From Chaetoderma sp. LZ-2023a (lineage: Eukaryota; Mollusca; Caudofoveata; Chaetodermatida; Chaetodermatidae): DNA of 64,000 bases. The notes below the pieces were generated by a model that searched no databases, was not told the DNA's origin, and saw nothing but the letters and a program-made list of their open reading frames with translations. Of this stretch, positions 53,926 to 64,000 are shown in pieces. A program made the translations under genes and the position numbers. Position 1 is the first letter of the stretch; each line of letters begins with the position of its first letter. The stretch covers positions 67,788,014-67,852,013 of the forward strand of contig CM067366.1 in assembly GCA_034401795.1 (NCBI GenBank), written 5' to 3'.

Positions 53926-54164
53926 TAACCCTTTAACCCTCAAACCATTCAAAACTGGCTTCTGCAGTGGTCTTGGAAAATGTCCATTTGCAGAGCAGGC
54001 AAAGCACATTTTTAACAATTTCTCACTGGAATGACTGGCTCGAAATACGAGCCAGTCATTCCAGTGAGAAATTTTCAAAAATAGTCTTCTCTTCCTCTGC
54101 AAATGGACATTTTCTATGACAAAATTTAAAGTTTCTTAGACCAATTTGAGAATTAAAGGGTGAA
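53926..54164. repeat. M1 MITE in the last CWH43 intron
   Basis: CTAACCCTTTAACCC start, ATTAAAGGGTGAA end; centre GGCTCGAAATACGAGCC is a variant of the usual GGCTCGGTTATCGAGCC. Confidence 0.85.
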
Positions 54165-54449
54165 ATAAACCCCAAAGTTTCCCTCCAAATACAGGTGATG
54201 TCAAGCAGGTGTGCAGTAGTACTTCAGAATGCATATGAATCATAATAAAAGTTTCATTATATTATAATAATTAAATATATTATATGCATACAATATTCAT
54301 TTTATATGATGATCTAACTTTTCTTATAACCACCTTATGGAGTAGGGAAAAGTAGTCAGTTGCTGAAAGAGGTGTCTTTGTGATCAATAAGATAGTGTGG
54401 GTTTTACCTGCGTTGCCAGATGCAAGGGTTAATGTGAGCATGGAGTGCT

Positions 54450-54451
54450 TC

Positions 54452-54483
<32 letters not shown>

Positions 54484-54498
54484 ATTGTTGTTGTTGTT
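54450..54498. repeat. (TTG)n microsatellite
   Basis: About 16 units with one TTA interruption. Confidence 0.95.
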
Positions 54499-54676
54499 CC
54501 TAAGACATTTTTTAATAACTCTGGTTCTACTGGAGAGATCTTCTCCAAACTTGGGTGACGGCTTGCCTGTGGGGTCCCAGAGACGTATGCCAATCTTGGG
54601 GTCAAAATCTAAAACATAACTGCTTTCAGCAACATTGGTTCCGAAATAGACACTTGACCTCATGGCAGCCCGATTG

Positions 54677-56428
54677 AACAAGAGACCCAAGGGGCCTGTA
54701 TCGCTCACCTGCAATTATTGGCCACTGGCACAACCAAACAAAATGAGATGACCACTGGAAAGACTTACTAATCTAATTTCTGTGAAGGTTTAGCCAAGTT
54801 TTACTAAAATTGGCCCAGTGGTTAATAAGTTGTCTTTTTATAATTTTCTTAGAAATTAGCCGAAAATATGAGATGTCCACTAAAAAAGCAAAAACTTTGA
54901 TTGATTTATGGTGGACATGTTGTTTTGACATATCTCCATGGAACAAACTCTAATGGCCTTTAGTCCCTAATCGAATCTCCCAAATTTTGTCCTGACCCAT
55001 CCAGCGATTCTGGAGGAGTCGTTTTTGCGAAAAGTAGGTCATCCAAAATGGATGCCGAACCTTTTGGCCAATCAAGTTCCTTTGAACACACTTGGTTCAG
55101 CTCTTAGCCGAACTGATATTTCATGACTTTGAAATCAATCCCCCAAACGGTTTCGGAGAAGATTTTTAGACGTTTATAAAAATCGGCCACAATCCATGAT
55201 GGCCACCGACTAAATTGGCCGATTGGCTTTGTTTCAACAAACATGGATCTCCATGTCCTAAGAATGCTTCCTGCCAAATATACTTGAAATCGGTCCAGAG
55301 TTTCTCGAGAAGACATTAAAGATTTCCCATTACTTTAGTATGGGAGCCTTTGGCGGGAAAACGATCCAAGATGGTCAGCAAACCATTTATCCGACAGTTT
55401 CAAAAGTGGGAAATCTGAAATCAGTTTACTCAAAAACATATATGAAACTAATTTCGGCCTCAAAATCCATCAAATAAATAAATCCACTATGGCCACCAAA
55501 CGCTACATTTCGATTGGCCCATGGTGGCCATGTTTTTTGATGGATCAACTTCCCTTGAAAAAACTTTAATGGCACTAGTCAATAATCATATCTCCCACAT
55601 TTCGGCCCAATCCGTTGAGCGGTTCTGAAGAAGTAATTTTCGCGAAAACTAGGTCATCCAAGATGGCCGCCAAACTATTTGGCCAATCAAGTTCCCTTGA
55701 ACAAAATTGGTTTAGCTCTTTCCCTAGATCATATTCATGAGTTTTGAATTGATGCACCAAGCGGTTTCGGAGATTTCAAAATATATTTCTAAAATCGACC
55801 AAAATCCAAGACGGCCGATCGGCCTCATTTGAACAGAATTGAACCTCTATGCCATAGGGATTGTTCCTGACAAATAAAATTAAAATCGAAATCCATCAAA
55901 TGAAAAAAAAATTCAATATGGCCGCTAAACATGATACCTTTTGATTGACCGACAGCGGCCATGTTCTTTTTTACGTTTCACCTTCCCTTGAACAAACTTC
56001 AATGGCCCTTAGTCCCTAATTAAATCCCCCAAATTTTGGCCCCATCCCTTCAGCGGTTCTAGATAAGTCATTAACTAGGTCATCCAAGATGGCCACCAAA
56101 CTATTTGGCCAATCAAGTTCTCTTGAACAAACTTGGTTCAGCTCTTACCCTAGATATTATTTCATGAGTTTTGAATCGATCCCTCAAGTAGTTTCAGAGA
56201 TTTTTAGACATTTACTAAAATCGGCCAAAATCCTAGATGGCCACCAGCCAAACTGGCCGATCAGCTTTGTTTGAACAAACTTGGATCCCTATCCCCTAAG
56301 GATGCTTCCTGCCAAATATAATTGAAATCGGATCAGTGGTTCTTGAGAAGTCGTTTAAAGGAAAAGTTGCCGGACGACGGATGGTCACCATGGCATAAGC
56401 TCACTTGCTTTTCAGGCCAGGTGAGCTA
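54677..56428 (+). mobile_element. tandem-cored dispersed element P1 (type II core)
   Basis: Starts AACAAGAGACCCAAGGGGCC...CGCTCACCTG and ends CAGGCCAGGTGAGCTAA, so the ends carry CTCACCTG/CAGGTGAG in inverted orientation. The core repeats blocks with TTTTGGCCAATCAAGTTCC near 55063, 55677 and 56101. Plan (conserved flanks around a tandem core) resembles bivalve 'pearl'-type non-autonomous elements; membership is not shown. Lies in the last CWH43 intron. Confidence 0.7.
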
Positions 56429-56573
56429 AAAATATATCAATGACACCGGTATTGGACAAATTTGTCCTTGTTTAAGATGGACTGCGATCTTTAAGCCACC
56501 TAATGAGATATAAAAGATAGGTGACAACTACAAACAAGTTCACCTGTATTCTTATTAAGCCACACCTGCTTAC

Positions 56574-56729
56574 CTGGGATTAAAGTGCAATCTGTCCGGC
56601 ACTTTGGACGGATCTATTACAACATGTTTATTATCCTTAAATGATTTAGGATTATCCGGGATCCTGAAACGAGCCATCTGAACCTCTGTATCACTGAGAT
56701 CTCCCCGCGTTACACGCGCATAACCCAAC
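56574..56729 (-). CDS. CWH43: CWH43/PGAP2-interacting protein, penultimate coding exon
   Basis: Acceptor TTTATTTCAG precedes 56729 and donor GTAAGCAGG follows 56574. 156 bp, encoding [20 protein letters not shown] through PDRLHFNP with split Arg codons at both ends. The string LGYAR....LSD.E.QMA.FRIPD is strongly characteristic of the C-terminal EEP-like domain of CWH43. That domain family acts in GPI-anchor lipid remodelling at the ER membrane (shown for yeast Cwh43; the animal role is less settled). Confidence 0.93.
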
Positions 56730-57194
56730 CTGAAATAAACAGCATCTAAAGTTATCCGGAAGCAATAAGATTAGGAAATATTTAGAAAAATTGAGTGATG
56801 ATCGTCTTCGGAGCTGCCATTTCAGTTGATAAATTTTAGTCTGCATTATTTAGGATTCTATTGTTCTCGCCGTTTCACCAGTACAATACTCTGTATAAAA
56901 CCATTCCAGTAATGCTAATGATAGTCATTAACTCATCCAAGATCGGCAGAGCTACCTCGTTAGCGTATAGTAAGAATATTGAAGTTCGATTTTAATTGTG
57001 TATTTCCTATCGTAGACGTTAAACCTTGCTAGGTTAGATATTTTTTAAAACAATTTGAATGAAATTTGCTGCTTGCTTTAGCCGTAAGAACATTTATTTA
57101 AATTCTTTGCCTTTTCCACCAAATTGCGCTCAAAATGATCAGCAAGACTTTCAATGTAGTCATACGCTCTGAGAATATTTCGAGCAATTCGATT

Positions 57195-57372
57195 GGTAGT
57201 TGTTACTGACTAAGACAACATATTCCAAGGGTTATCTCTCTGGACCAGCTAAATATTTTGAAAATAAGCCACCAACAATTTTCAGTAAAATTATTTTCAA
57301 AATATTCAGCAGGTCCAGAGTTATTGCCCATCAAAATTATTGTCTGGTGGCTTGCCGCAGTGGGACAGTTAA
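57195..57372 (-). repeat. M3 hairpin element, copy in a CWH43 intron
   Basis: GCCACCAACAATTTTCAG arm, CAGCAGGTCCAGAGTTAT and GTCTGGTGGCTTGCCGCAG; ends ACAGTTAA. Confidence 0.7.
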
Positions 57373-57752
57373 ATATCGTTAGCTCACAAATCAAATTGCC
57401 AGCGATTACACACAACTGACAAATGACTATTCCAATCATGTGACTATTAGTAAAGATAGACATCTTTGGCATTGCATATCAGAGGTGTTGTACCAAGTCG
57501 CTTTAATGTGTGTGATAAAAGCACAGCACCGACACAAGGCAACTAGGAATTGATAGGTAGCAATAATGTCTTTGTCGCCTTATATCTGTGTCACTGCGTC
57601 TTGATCTGATGTGTGCATTGCTTTACTATTCACTATTGAGTCAGATCTGCTCACCTTGGAAACCAAGAGCATAACGACTATCTTTAGCATTACGGGAATG
57701 GTTTTATATCGAGCATTGCGCAACAGCGAGAACAATAACAACGAGAATCCCA

Positions 57753-58828
57753 AACAAGAGGCCCAAGGGCCTGTGGCGTTCACCTGGACCATTGGCATTT
57801 AAATCATTGGCATCTAAATAGACATGATGGATGATTTTCGGGGAAATCCAAGATGGCCAACATAAAAATCAATCTATCAAAATTCTGTATATATGTTCTG
57901 AAGCGTACTGGCTTAGGGTCCTTCCAGTTGAGTTTGCATGAAATCGGCCAAGCTGTTAATGAGATGTAGCCGTTTAACTGATTTACCAAAATATTAACAA
58001 AATCCAAGATGGCCGGCAGAAAAATTGACCAATCAAAATTCTGTATACAATTTCTGACGCCTACCGCCTAGGCTCATTCCAGCCAGTCTGGTTGAAATCA
58101 CCCAAGCAGTTAATGAGGAGTAGCACTTTAAACAATTTTCAGTAATTTTTCGGAAAATCCAAGATGTTCACCGAACAAATTCACCAATCAAAATTCTGTA
58201 TACAAACTCTGAAGCATACCACTTTAGGGTCCTTCCAGTCGAGTTTGCTTGAACTCGTTCAAGTGGTTATCGAGGAGTAGGCGTTTAAGTGATTCAAAAA
58301 GATTTTCAGAAAATCCAAGGTGGCCGCAGGAAAAATTGCCCAATCAAAATTCTGTACACGATTTCTGAAATCTACCAGCCTAGTATCCTTCCAGTCAAGT
58401 CTGGTTGAAATTGCTCAAGCAGTTAATGAAGATTAGCGTTTTAAACGATTTCCCGCAATTTTTCGGAAATTTCAAGATGGCCACCGAAAAAATTGACCAA
58501 TCAAAATTCTGCTTACAAGTTCTGAAGCCTACTAGCCTAGTATTCTTCCAGTTAAGTCTGGTTGAAATTGCTCAAGCAGTTAATGAAGCTTAATGTTTTA
58601 AACGATTTCCCGTAATTTTTCTGAAATTTCAGGATGGTTAGCGAAAAAATCGACCAATCAAAATTTTGTACATAGGTTCTGAAGCCTACACCCATAGGGT
58701 CTTTCCAGGCAAATTTTGTTGAAATCCGCCAAGTGGTTAATGAGTAGCGTTTTTAAGCAAAAGTTGCCGGACGCCGGACAGTCATCGGTCGCCATGGCAT
58801 AAGCTCGCATTCTGGTCAGGTGAGCTAA
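57753..58828 (+). mobile_element. tandem-cored dispersed element P2 (type I core, six 156-bp units)
   Basis: Starts AACAAGAGGCCCAAGGGCCT, containing a perfect hairpin AGGCCC-AA-GGGCCT at 57759-57772. The units, aligned on AAGATGG, begin at 57850, 58006, 58161, 58317, 58474 and 58631: spacing 155-157 bp. Ends GGTCAGGTGAGCTAA. No ORF. Lies in a CWH43 intron. Confidence 0.85.
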
Positions 58829-58960
58829 TAATGATGCCTGCAAATATCAAACTAAAATGGTGGCTTCCAAGATGATGATCGCCACTGAATCTTAGTAACT
58901 TTAATGGGCAAGTTGGCCAAAGAGAGCCTCTTTAGTGGTCTTAAAGTTATCCTGATTACT

Positions 58961-59045
58961 ATGTTGAATATTTTGAAATTAATTTCAACTGGGAGCCTAG
59001 GGTAGCAACAGCTTACAGTCAAATTCATTAAAAACTATTCAACAG
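58961..59045. repeat. M2 hairpin core
   Basis: TGTTGAATATTTTGAAATTA facing AAACTATTCAACAG around GTAGCAACAG. Confidence 0.65.
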
Positions 59046-59196
59046 TTTTCCTGTATGATTGCTCTGGAAATAAAATATGGGGAATGCATCAGTGAGAGGG
59101 TTAAAGAATCATCACCATCTATTGACTCTAAGAAAGATGTAACCATATGACCTAGTTTTGGTGTATTTGTGTTTCCATGTGCGCAATACCACTTAC

Positions 59197-59346
59197 CTAA
59201 TTAGTCCACGGTACATAATGTATTCACACCAGCGCTCACGGTCAGTTTCATCGATGTCATTCACTTTGCCCATGTTAATCAGCATACCGTAGTCACGGCT
59301 ACCAGGTGCCGATGTCACATAGCCAAGGAACACAACAGGATTTTTA
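59197..59346 (-). CDS. CWH43: CWH43/PGAP2-interacting protein, internal coding exon
   Basis: Acceptor TTCTTAACAG before 59346, donor GTAAGT after 59197. 150 bp encoding [20 protein letters not shown] through [14 protein letters not shown]. The segments [13 protein letters not shown] and [15 protein letters not shown] are the most recognisable signatures of the CWH43 C-terminal domain. The leading base completes a Cys codon with the previous exon; the last two join the next exon to give Arg. Confidence 0.95.
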
Positions 59347-59563
59347 CTGTTAAGAAGTTAAGAGAATTTGTTTTCATTTCATGGCCATGCACACAAAACA
59401 TACCACATTAAAATTATCATGATCAATGAGCTGTTTTGTGTATAAAACATCAAAGCCACAGCTACAAGGCATTCACACATATAGCGTCTTACTTCCACGA
59501 GACCTCGGTACAGAACATATCTCCATCTCAGCGTACACATAACGAAAAGCTATTGTACAGTGT

Positions 59564-59803
59564 TTAACCATTTAACATTTGAATTTGTTCAAGAAAATTT
59601 CAATTTTCTCATAGAAAATTACCATTTGCAGACCAAGAGAAGACTATTTTTGAGAATTTATCACTGGAATAACTGGCTCGGTTATCAAGCCAGTTATTCC
59701 AGTGGTAAATTCTCAAAAATAGTCTTCTCTTGGTCTGCAAATACACATTTCTCAAGACCACTACATAAGACATTTTTGGCGGACATGAATGTTAAAGGGT
59801 TAA
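59564..59803. repeat. M1 MITE, clean 240-bp copy with TTAA both sides
   Basis: TTAACCATTTAACATTTG to AATGTTAAAGGGTTAA; long perfect arms make it a good reference copy. Confidence 0.93.
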
Positions 59804-59814
59804 TAGAGCGAGAT

Positions 59815-60080
59815 ATACCCTGACCATTTTCTAGCAAAGCTTCACCCACATTTTACGTGTTGGAATCAATTTATATACTATGAATCCTTAAACACCATAA
59901 TCCCAAATTTAAGGTAACTATAGATGCAACATGTTGAACATTCAACAGAATGTTTATTAAATAGTAATTCCACGAAAGACGTACTATTCGTACACTTGAC
60001 AGACCTTTCAATCTTCATAGCGGAGCTGGATACGTCACTATGTATTGTGACGCCAGCCTACGTATGCCGTAATTGAGTAT
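59815..60080 (+). repeat. M2 element with the central hairpin deleted
   Basis: Flank text only: AGCAAAGCTTCACCCAC, TGTTTATTAAATAGTAAT, ACACTTGACAGACC, ACGTCACTATG. Confidence 0.6.
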
Positions 60081-60229
60081 GATGACATATATTTGAGTGA
60101 CACATCGGATCCCGCCATTAACTGGTAAATATGCCTGAACAGTTATATTATTATTAATTTCACCAGAATAATCTTTTAGATGTTGTATAGTTGAAAGTGT
60201 TATAAATTTGAAGTTTTTCATTAATATCT

Positions 60230-60460
60230 TTAACCTGTTACTGGTCACGCCGGCCAAAACCGGCCGCAGAAGTGGCCTTGCGGAATGGATATCGGCAGAG
60301 TGAGAGAAGACTATTTTCGAGAATTTTTGACTGGCTCAGTAACCGAGCCAGGAATTCCAGTGGGAAATTTTCTAAAATAGTTTTCTCTTGCCCTGCAAAT
60401 TGACATTCAAAAGGGAAATATTTAGATTTTCTCAACCAAATTTGACCAATAAATGGTTAA
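60230..60460. repeat. M1 MITE, diverged
   Basis: TTAACCTGTTACTGGTC to AATGGTTAA; CCGGCCAAAACCGGCCGCAG in the outer arm. Confidence 0.8.
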
Positions 60461-60510
60461 GATGTTAATCGTCACGATTCGTAAAAATAAAATAAAAATC
60501 TATGCACTGC

Positions 60511-60735
60511 TTAACCCTTTAAACCCTCGAATCTGTTCAAGAAAATTTCAATTTTCTCATAGAAAATGCTGATTTGCAGACCAAGACTATTTTTGAAAAT
60601 TTACCACTGGAATGACTGGCTCGGTTATCGAGCCAGTCATTCCAGTGGTAAAATTCCAAATATAGTCTTCCCTTGGTCTGAAAATCAACATTTCTCAAGA
60701 CAACAGCAGAAGCGGTTTTGGGCTGATATAACCAG
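60511..60735. repeat. M1 MITE, right end lost
   Basis: TTAACCCTTTAAACCC start and a perfect GGCTCGGTTATCGAGCC centre; stops after GGGCTGATAT. Confidence 0.85.
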
Positions 60736-61261
60736 AAAATGGTCAAAGAACATCAAATTGATGGTTTTATATAACTTAGACAAAATAAAATATTTACATA
60801 TTTTCAAATTCCTAAATAGTAAATTTTGCCACTGAATGTCATTTTCTTCCATTGCACATGGGAATCGTGAAGTGACATCATCACATGTTTGATTGTTGTC
60901 GTATGAAATCATCGCGTGAAAAATATGTTGTTGATGATTAATAGCCCACAAACGTTCATTCATACACTATCATATTAATGAGATCTAACAGCGTTTGATA
61001 AACTAGAGCTTGACTCTGAACTGATGTCCTGCTTCGTATCTGTATCAACTATTTTGAAAACATGTGTGGTGTAATTGAAATCTATGTGGTAGATGGTTCA
61101 CGCGATGACGTAATACTGTGGATTTTGTGGTAGAAAAATTCATGATATTAAGAATTTTAGCAGTGATAGAATTTGTAAATATTTTTTAGTCTTTTTAATT
61201 CATAAAATATGATAAGCCTTTTTCTGTTTTTAATGAAATCTAATTCCCGTTTATGATCTTT
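60736..61261. other. intronic stretch of CWH43 without recognised feature
   Basis: AT-rich; no exon with matching phase or transposon end seen. Confidence 0.35.
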
Positions 61262-61449
61262 AATGAATATCCTTTTGCAGTACCAGATAAAACTATTTCA
61301 GAAAATTTCCCACTGGAATGAGTGGCTGTTATCGAGCCAGTCATTCCACTGGTAAATTTTCAAAAATATTCCATTAGCCTACAAAATTGCATCTCTCAAG
61401 GCCTAAGCCTGCAGGAACGATTTTTGCCTGGTTTGTCTGTTAAAGGATT
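61262..61449. repeat. M1 MITE, diverged
   Basis: CCCACTGGAATGAGTGGCTG / GAGCCAGTCATTCCACTGG centre; outer TTAA ends eroded. Confidence 0.7.
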
Positions 61450-61849
61450 GAGGAAACTATAGATCCTGTTGAATATATTGCAAACTAAGGCAACAAAAAC
61501 TGGCAATTAAATCATTATGTTAGCCAAATAATCAGCCAAATGTTAACCTTTGATATCATATCCAAGCAAAGGTTTAGATGCACCTAATTTGGGAATATCA
61601 AATAGTTTTCTGCACCATACAGTGAACAAGTTACTAGGTGACTTATATAGGGATTTATACGTACTCGGTTTCAAAAAGATTATGTAACAAAAATAACTTT
61701 ACTCCATTGGCTTTCTGAGCACATAACTTTAATATTGGGACTATAAATTTGTGTGTATTAAATATGGTCATGACCTTTACAGTCATGGCCATTGAAAATC
61801 TAAAGCCTTGACCAATATATATGGTGAAATGGGTTACAGTACAGCTCAT

Positions 61850-62020
61850 ACATAAGCTAATTTGATTCCTAAACAGAAACATGTTAGTTAGTAAGAAATG
61901 TTCTGTTGAATATTTTGAACATAATTGAATTGAAAGACATTGCTGCCTTAGGCAGCAATGTCTTCCAATACAATTATATTCAATATAATCAACAGTACAT
62001 TTTATTTATTTTGGAAAGAT
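61850..62020. repeat. M4 hairpin element, copy 3
   Basis: GACATTGCTGCCTTAGGCAG centre with TTTTGAACATAATTG arm and its complement. Confidence 0.75.
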
Positions 62021-62065
62021 GTTGAGTTATCTCTGAGCTGTACGGTACATCAGCATTATGCTTAC

Positions 62066-62207
62066 CAGTCTCTGAGCTCCTTTGCTAGGAATTTTGCTTG
62101 TAATTTTCTGTCTATATTATCTCTATCATTGCCCATATGTACGACAACATAGTCAACAAGACTGCCGCTAATATTTACTGTTGCCGTGACACCAGGAGCC
62201 AGCTCAC
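62066..62207 (-). CDS. CWH43: CWH43/PGAP2-interacting protein, internal coding exon
   Basis: Acceptor CTTTCAATACAG before 62207, donor GTAAGC after 62066. 142 bp encoding ELAPGVTATVNISGSLVDYV, then VVHMGNDRDNIDRKLQAKFL. The GELAPG and V..HMGN..D.idR pattern lies in the EEP-like domain; the His-x-Gly-Asn would be part of the catalytic-type pocket. Split Gly and Cys codons match the neighbouring exons. Confidence 0.93.
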
Positions 62208-62579
62208 CTGTATTGAAAGGACATATTACTTATACTGTTGTATCCAAAGATTAAAATTTATATGAGCTGAAGCAAAAGGTGTTTATTTTGAAAAGGGTGT
62301 AGCGTAAAACTGTTGCTGTCACAACCTGCAGTAAACCAATTTTCAAAATAATGCTTGAACATTGAAGAGTTAATCGTCTCTTTAAAATGGTCCTATTGAA
62401 ATTTAAGACAAAATCATAAATCATAAATTTACTTAGTAATTAATGAAATTATTGATAGCTGTAACAACCTCACCTGCGCTATCAATGGCATAGGCCATTT
62501 CTTCACTACTGTATCAATGGCATGATTGAATCTGATAACAACTTGTTTTTGTGTAACTCGTTTGCACTACTTAAATTGT

Positions 62580-62960
62580 TCAATTCAACTAACGTTGTCA
62601 TATGGCCAATCATACGGATTGATTGGATGAATCCAGATTTAGCCATTCCATGCCCATCTCCAGTTAAGCTCCACCCATGCTTCATCAGTGTTGGGATCGA
62701 TCGATCCCTGAACTCCCTGACTATCAATTCCCAGAAAACTATGCAGGTAAGCTGTTAAATATTTTGAAACTAATTTCACTGGGTGCAGGTAGCAACAGCA
62801 CCCAGTCAAATTAGCCTCAAAATATTCAACAGCACGTTTATTAAATAGTAAAGATATACAATTCGTACAAAAGCGCTTAGTCCGTCACCAATTATATATT
62901 CATGATGAACTTAGCTACAGCATTTATTACGTAATTGATTATGACATCATCCTACGTGTT
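62580..62960 (+). mobile_element. M2 element, full copy
   Basis: TTAAGCTCCACCCATGC and GATCGATCGATCC flank, palindrome 62752-62832, then AAATAGTAAAGATATAC and ATGACATCATCC. Confidence 0.7.
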
Positions 62961-62969
62961 ACATAGTTG

Positions 62970-63136
62970 TGTGAGTGAGTGAGTGAGTGAGTGAGTGAGT
63001 AGGTGAGTGAGTGAGTGAGTGAGTGAGTGAGTGAGTGAGTGAGTGAGTGAGTGAGTGAGTGAGTGAGTGAGTGAGTGAGTGAGTGAGTGGGTGAGTGGGT
63101 GAGGTGAATGAGTGGGTGAGTGAGTAGGTGAGTGTG
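62970..63136. repeat. (GAGT)n microsatellite
   Basis: About 40 units with a few GGGT and AGGT interruptions; open on the minus strand as repeating Ser-Leu-Thr-His. Confidence 0.97.
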
Positions 63137-63322
63137 TGGATCTTGCGTGACACACTATTTGTATTCATTACAGTGATTTTCAAAGACTTTTGACAGCACA
63201 TGTATGCTTTACATAGATGGCCTGTCAAACACCTACATATTCAACAAAAACTACTAAGATCTGCTACCATGTAGAACAATCTTCCCTGATGATGTAGCAT
63301 GGTAGCTGTATAGAATACATAC

Positions 63323-63387
63323 CATATGGGGATGGTAATAGATGATGTGTAGACTTCACTATTGGATATTTTGACAGAATTAAATTC
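63323..63387 (-). CDS. CWH43: CWH43/PGAP2-interacting protein, most upstream exon in the window
   Basis: Acceptor TTCTTATTTTCAG before 63387, donor GTATGT after 63323. 65 bp encoding NLILSKYPIVKSTHHLLPSP plus Tyr, and the first base of the Gly codon completed at 62207. S.YPIV...HHLLPSP is a CWH43/EEP-domain signature. Upstream exons, including the multi-span membrane part of the protein, lie beyond the right edge. Confidence 0.92.
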
Positions 63388-63589
63388 CTGAAAATAAGAA
63401 ATAGTTGAAAGTAAAACATTTTCTTTTTTTTAAATTACAACTCGGTTGGTTGGTCTGTCTGTCTGTCATCAAAGTGTATACGGATAAAGCCAACTACATC
63501 ATAACTATAATGCACACATGTTTGTTAGTTGGGACTAATATAAGTCTGTCTGTCTGTCTGTTGGTCAAGTTCCAAGCCTAGTGTTTTCA

Positions 63590-63827
63590 TTAACCCTTTA
63601 AAACTTGAATTTGTTCAAGAAAATTACATTTCTCATAGAAAATATCCATTTACAGACCAAGAGAAGAGTATTTTTGAAAAATTACCACTGGAATGACTGG
63701 CTCGGTTATCGAGCCAGTAATTCAAATAGTAAGTTTTTTATAAATACTCTTCGCTTGGTCTACAAATGGACATTTCTCAAGACCAATGCAGATGTCGTTT
63801 TGGCTGATATGAGTGTTAAAGGGCTAA
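63590..63827. repeat. M1 MITE near the right edge
   Basis: TTAACCCTTTAAAACTTG to GTGTTAAAGGGCTAA, with a perfect GGCTCGGTTATCGAGCC centre. Confidence 0.9.
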
Positions 63828-63973
63828 TGAAAATTACTGACTTAAAGGGTAGATTATTGGATAGTGAATAGTTGCCAAAAATAACTATTATGTTTCAAAC
63901 TGCACTTTTTTTAAACATGAAGAGCTATTGCTAAGAAGTAAAGGCCAAGAAAAGATATTAAACTAAATAATTC

Positions 63974-64000
63974 AAACAAGAGGCCCAAGGGCCTGTGGCG
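63974..64000 (+). mobile_element. start of another tandem-cored element (P5), cut by the window edge
   Basis: AACAAGAGGCCCAAGGGCCT with the AGGCCC-AA-GGGCCT hairpin at 63981-63994, identical to the start of P2. Confidence 0.8.

Noticed and set aside
62952..63228. Repeating Thr-His-Ser-Leu ORFs on the minus strand
   Set aside because: Translation of the (GAGT)n microsatellite.

Overview
This is AT-rich, intron-bearing, transposon-crowded DNA from an animal nuclear genome. Non-LTR retrotransposons, a tyrosine-recombinase (DIRS) retrotransposon, hAT- and piggyBac-type elements and tandem-cored dispersed repeats all occur, and three host genes can be read. The repeat types fit a marine invertebrate (lophotrochozoan or non-vertebrate deuterostome); the species cannot be told from the sequence.

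Host genes. (1) A plus-strand gene of three coding exons (11329-11374, 31657-31856, 34879-34935) encodes a 100-residue protein with a mitochondrial-type presequence and one membrane span. It resembles the small 'deltamethrin resistance' (prag01) family. Its first intron is 20.3 kb. (2) An intact single-exon class A GPCR lies at 42285-43214 (+). (3) Five minus-strand exons between 53727 and 63387 join in phase into the last 197 residues of a CWH43/PGAP2-interacting protein; the rest of that gene lies beyond the right edge.

Left part (1-11 kb): fragments of several non-LTR retrotransposons. Two copies of one family (1-1123 + and 8545-10975 -) share a microsatellite-rich 3' UTR, a covarying 3' hairpin and a (GAATCTT)n tail. 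A broken CR1/Jockey-type element (6101-8371 +) and an endonuclease remnant (1139-2808 -) lie between them. Long (TTTA)n, (AGT)n and (AAT)n arrays are present.

Intron of gene 1 (11.4-31.7 kb): a 2.03-kb hAT-type element with an 8-bp target duplication (13564-15592), then three generations of one DIRS family. These are a solo left end (16334-16521), an older broken copy A (16522-20926, resuming 28042-28222) and a complete copy B (20927-28041) inserted in the RNase H region of A. Copy B has split inverted terminal repeats, an internal complementary region exactly matching both outer ends, a Gag-like ORF and an RT-RNase H-tyrosine recombinase ORF. Its ORF is long, but the RT catalytic Asp is Tyr and two compensating indels scramble about 114 residues.

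Right part (28-64 kb): saturated by short palindromic elements. About two dozen copies of one (here M1) have TTAA target sites and CCCTTTAA.../...TTAAAGGG ends, the hallmark of piggyBac-type MITEs. Three other hairpin families (M2, M3, M4) and several tandem-cored dispersed elements fill the rest. A 4-kb I/Nimb-like LINE (46248-50228) sits inside one M1 copy with its target duplication visible.
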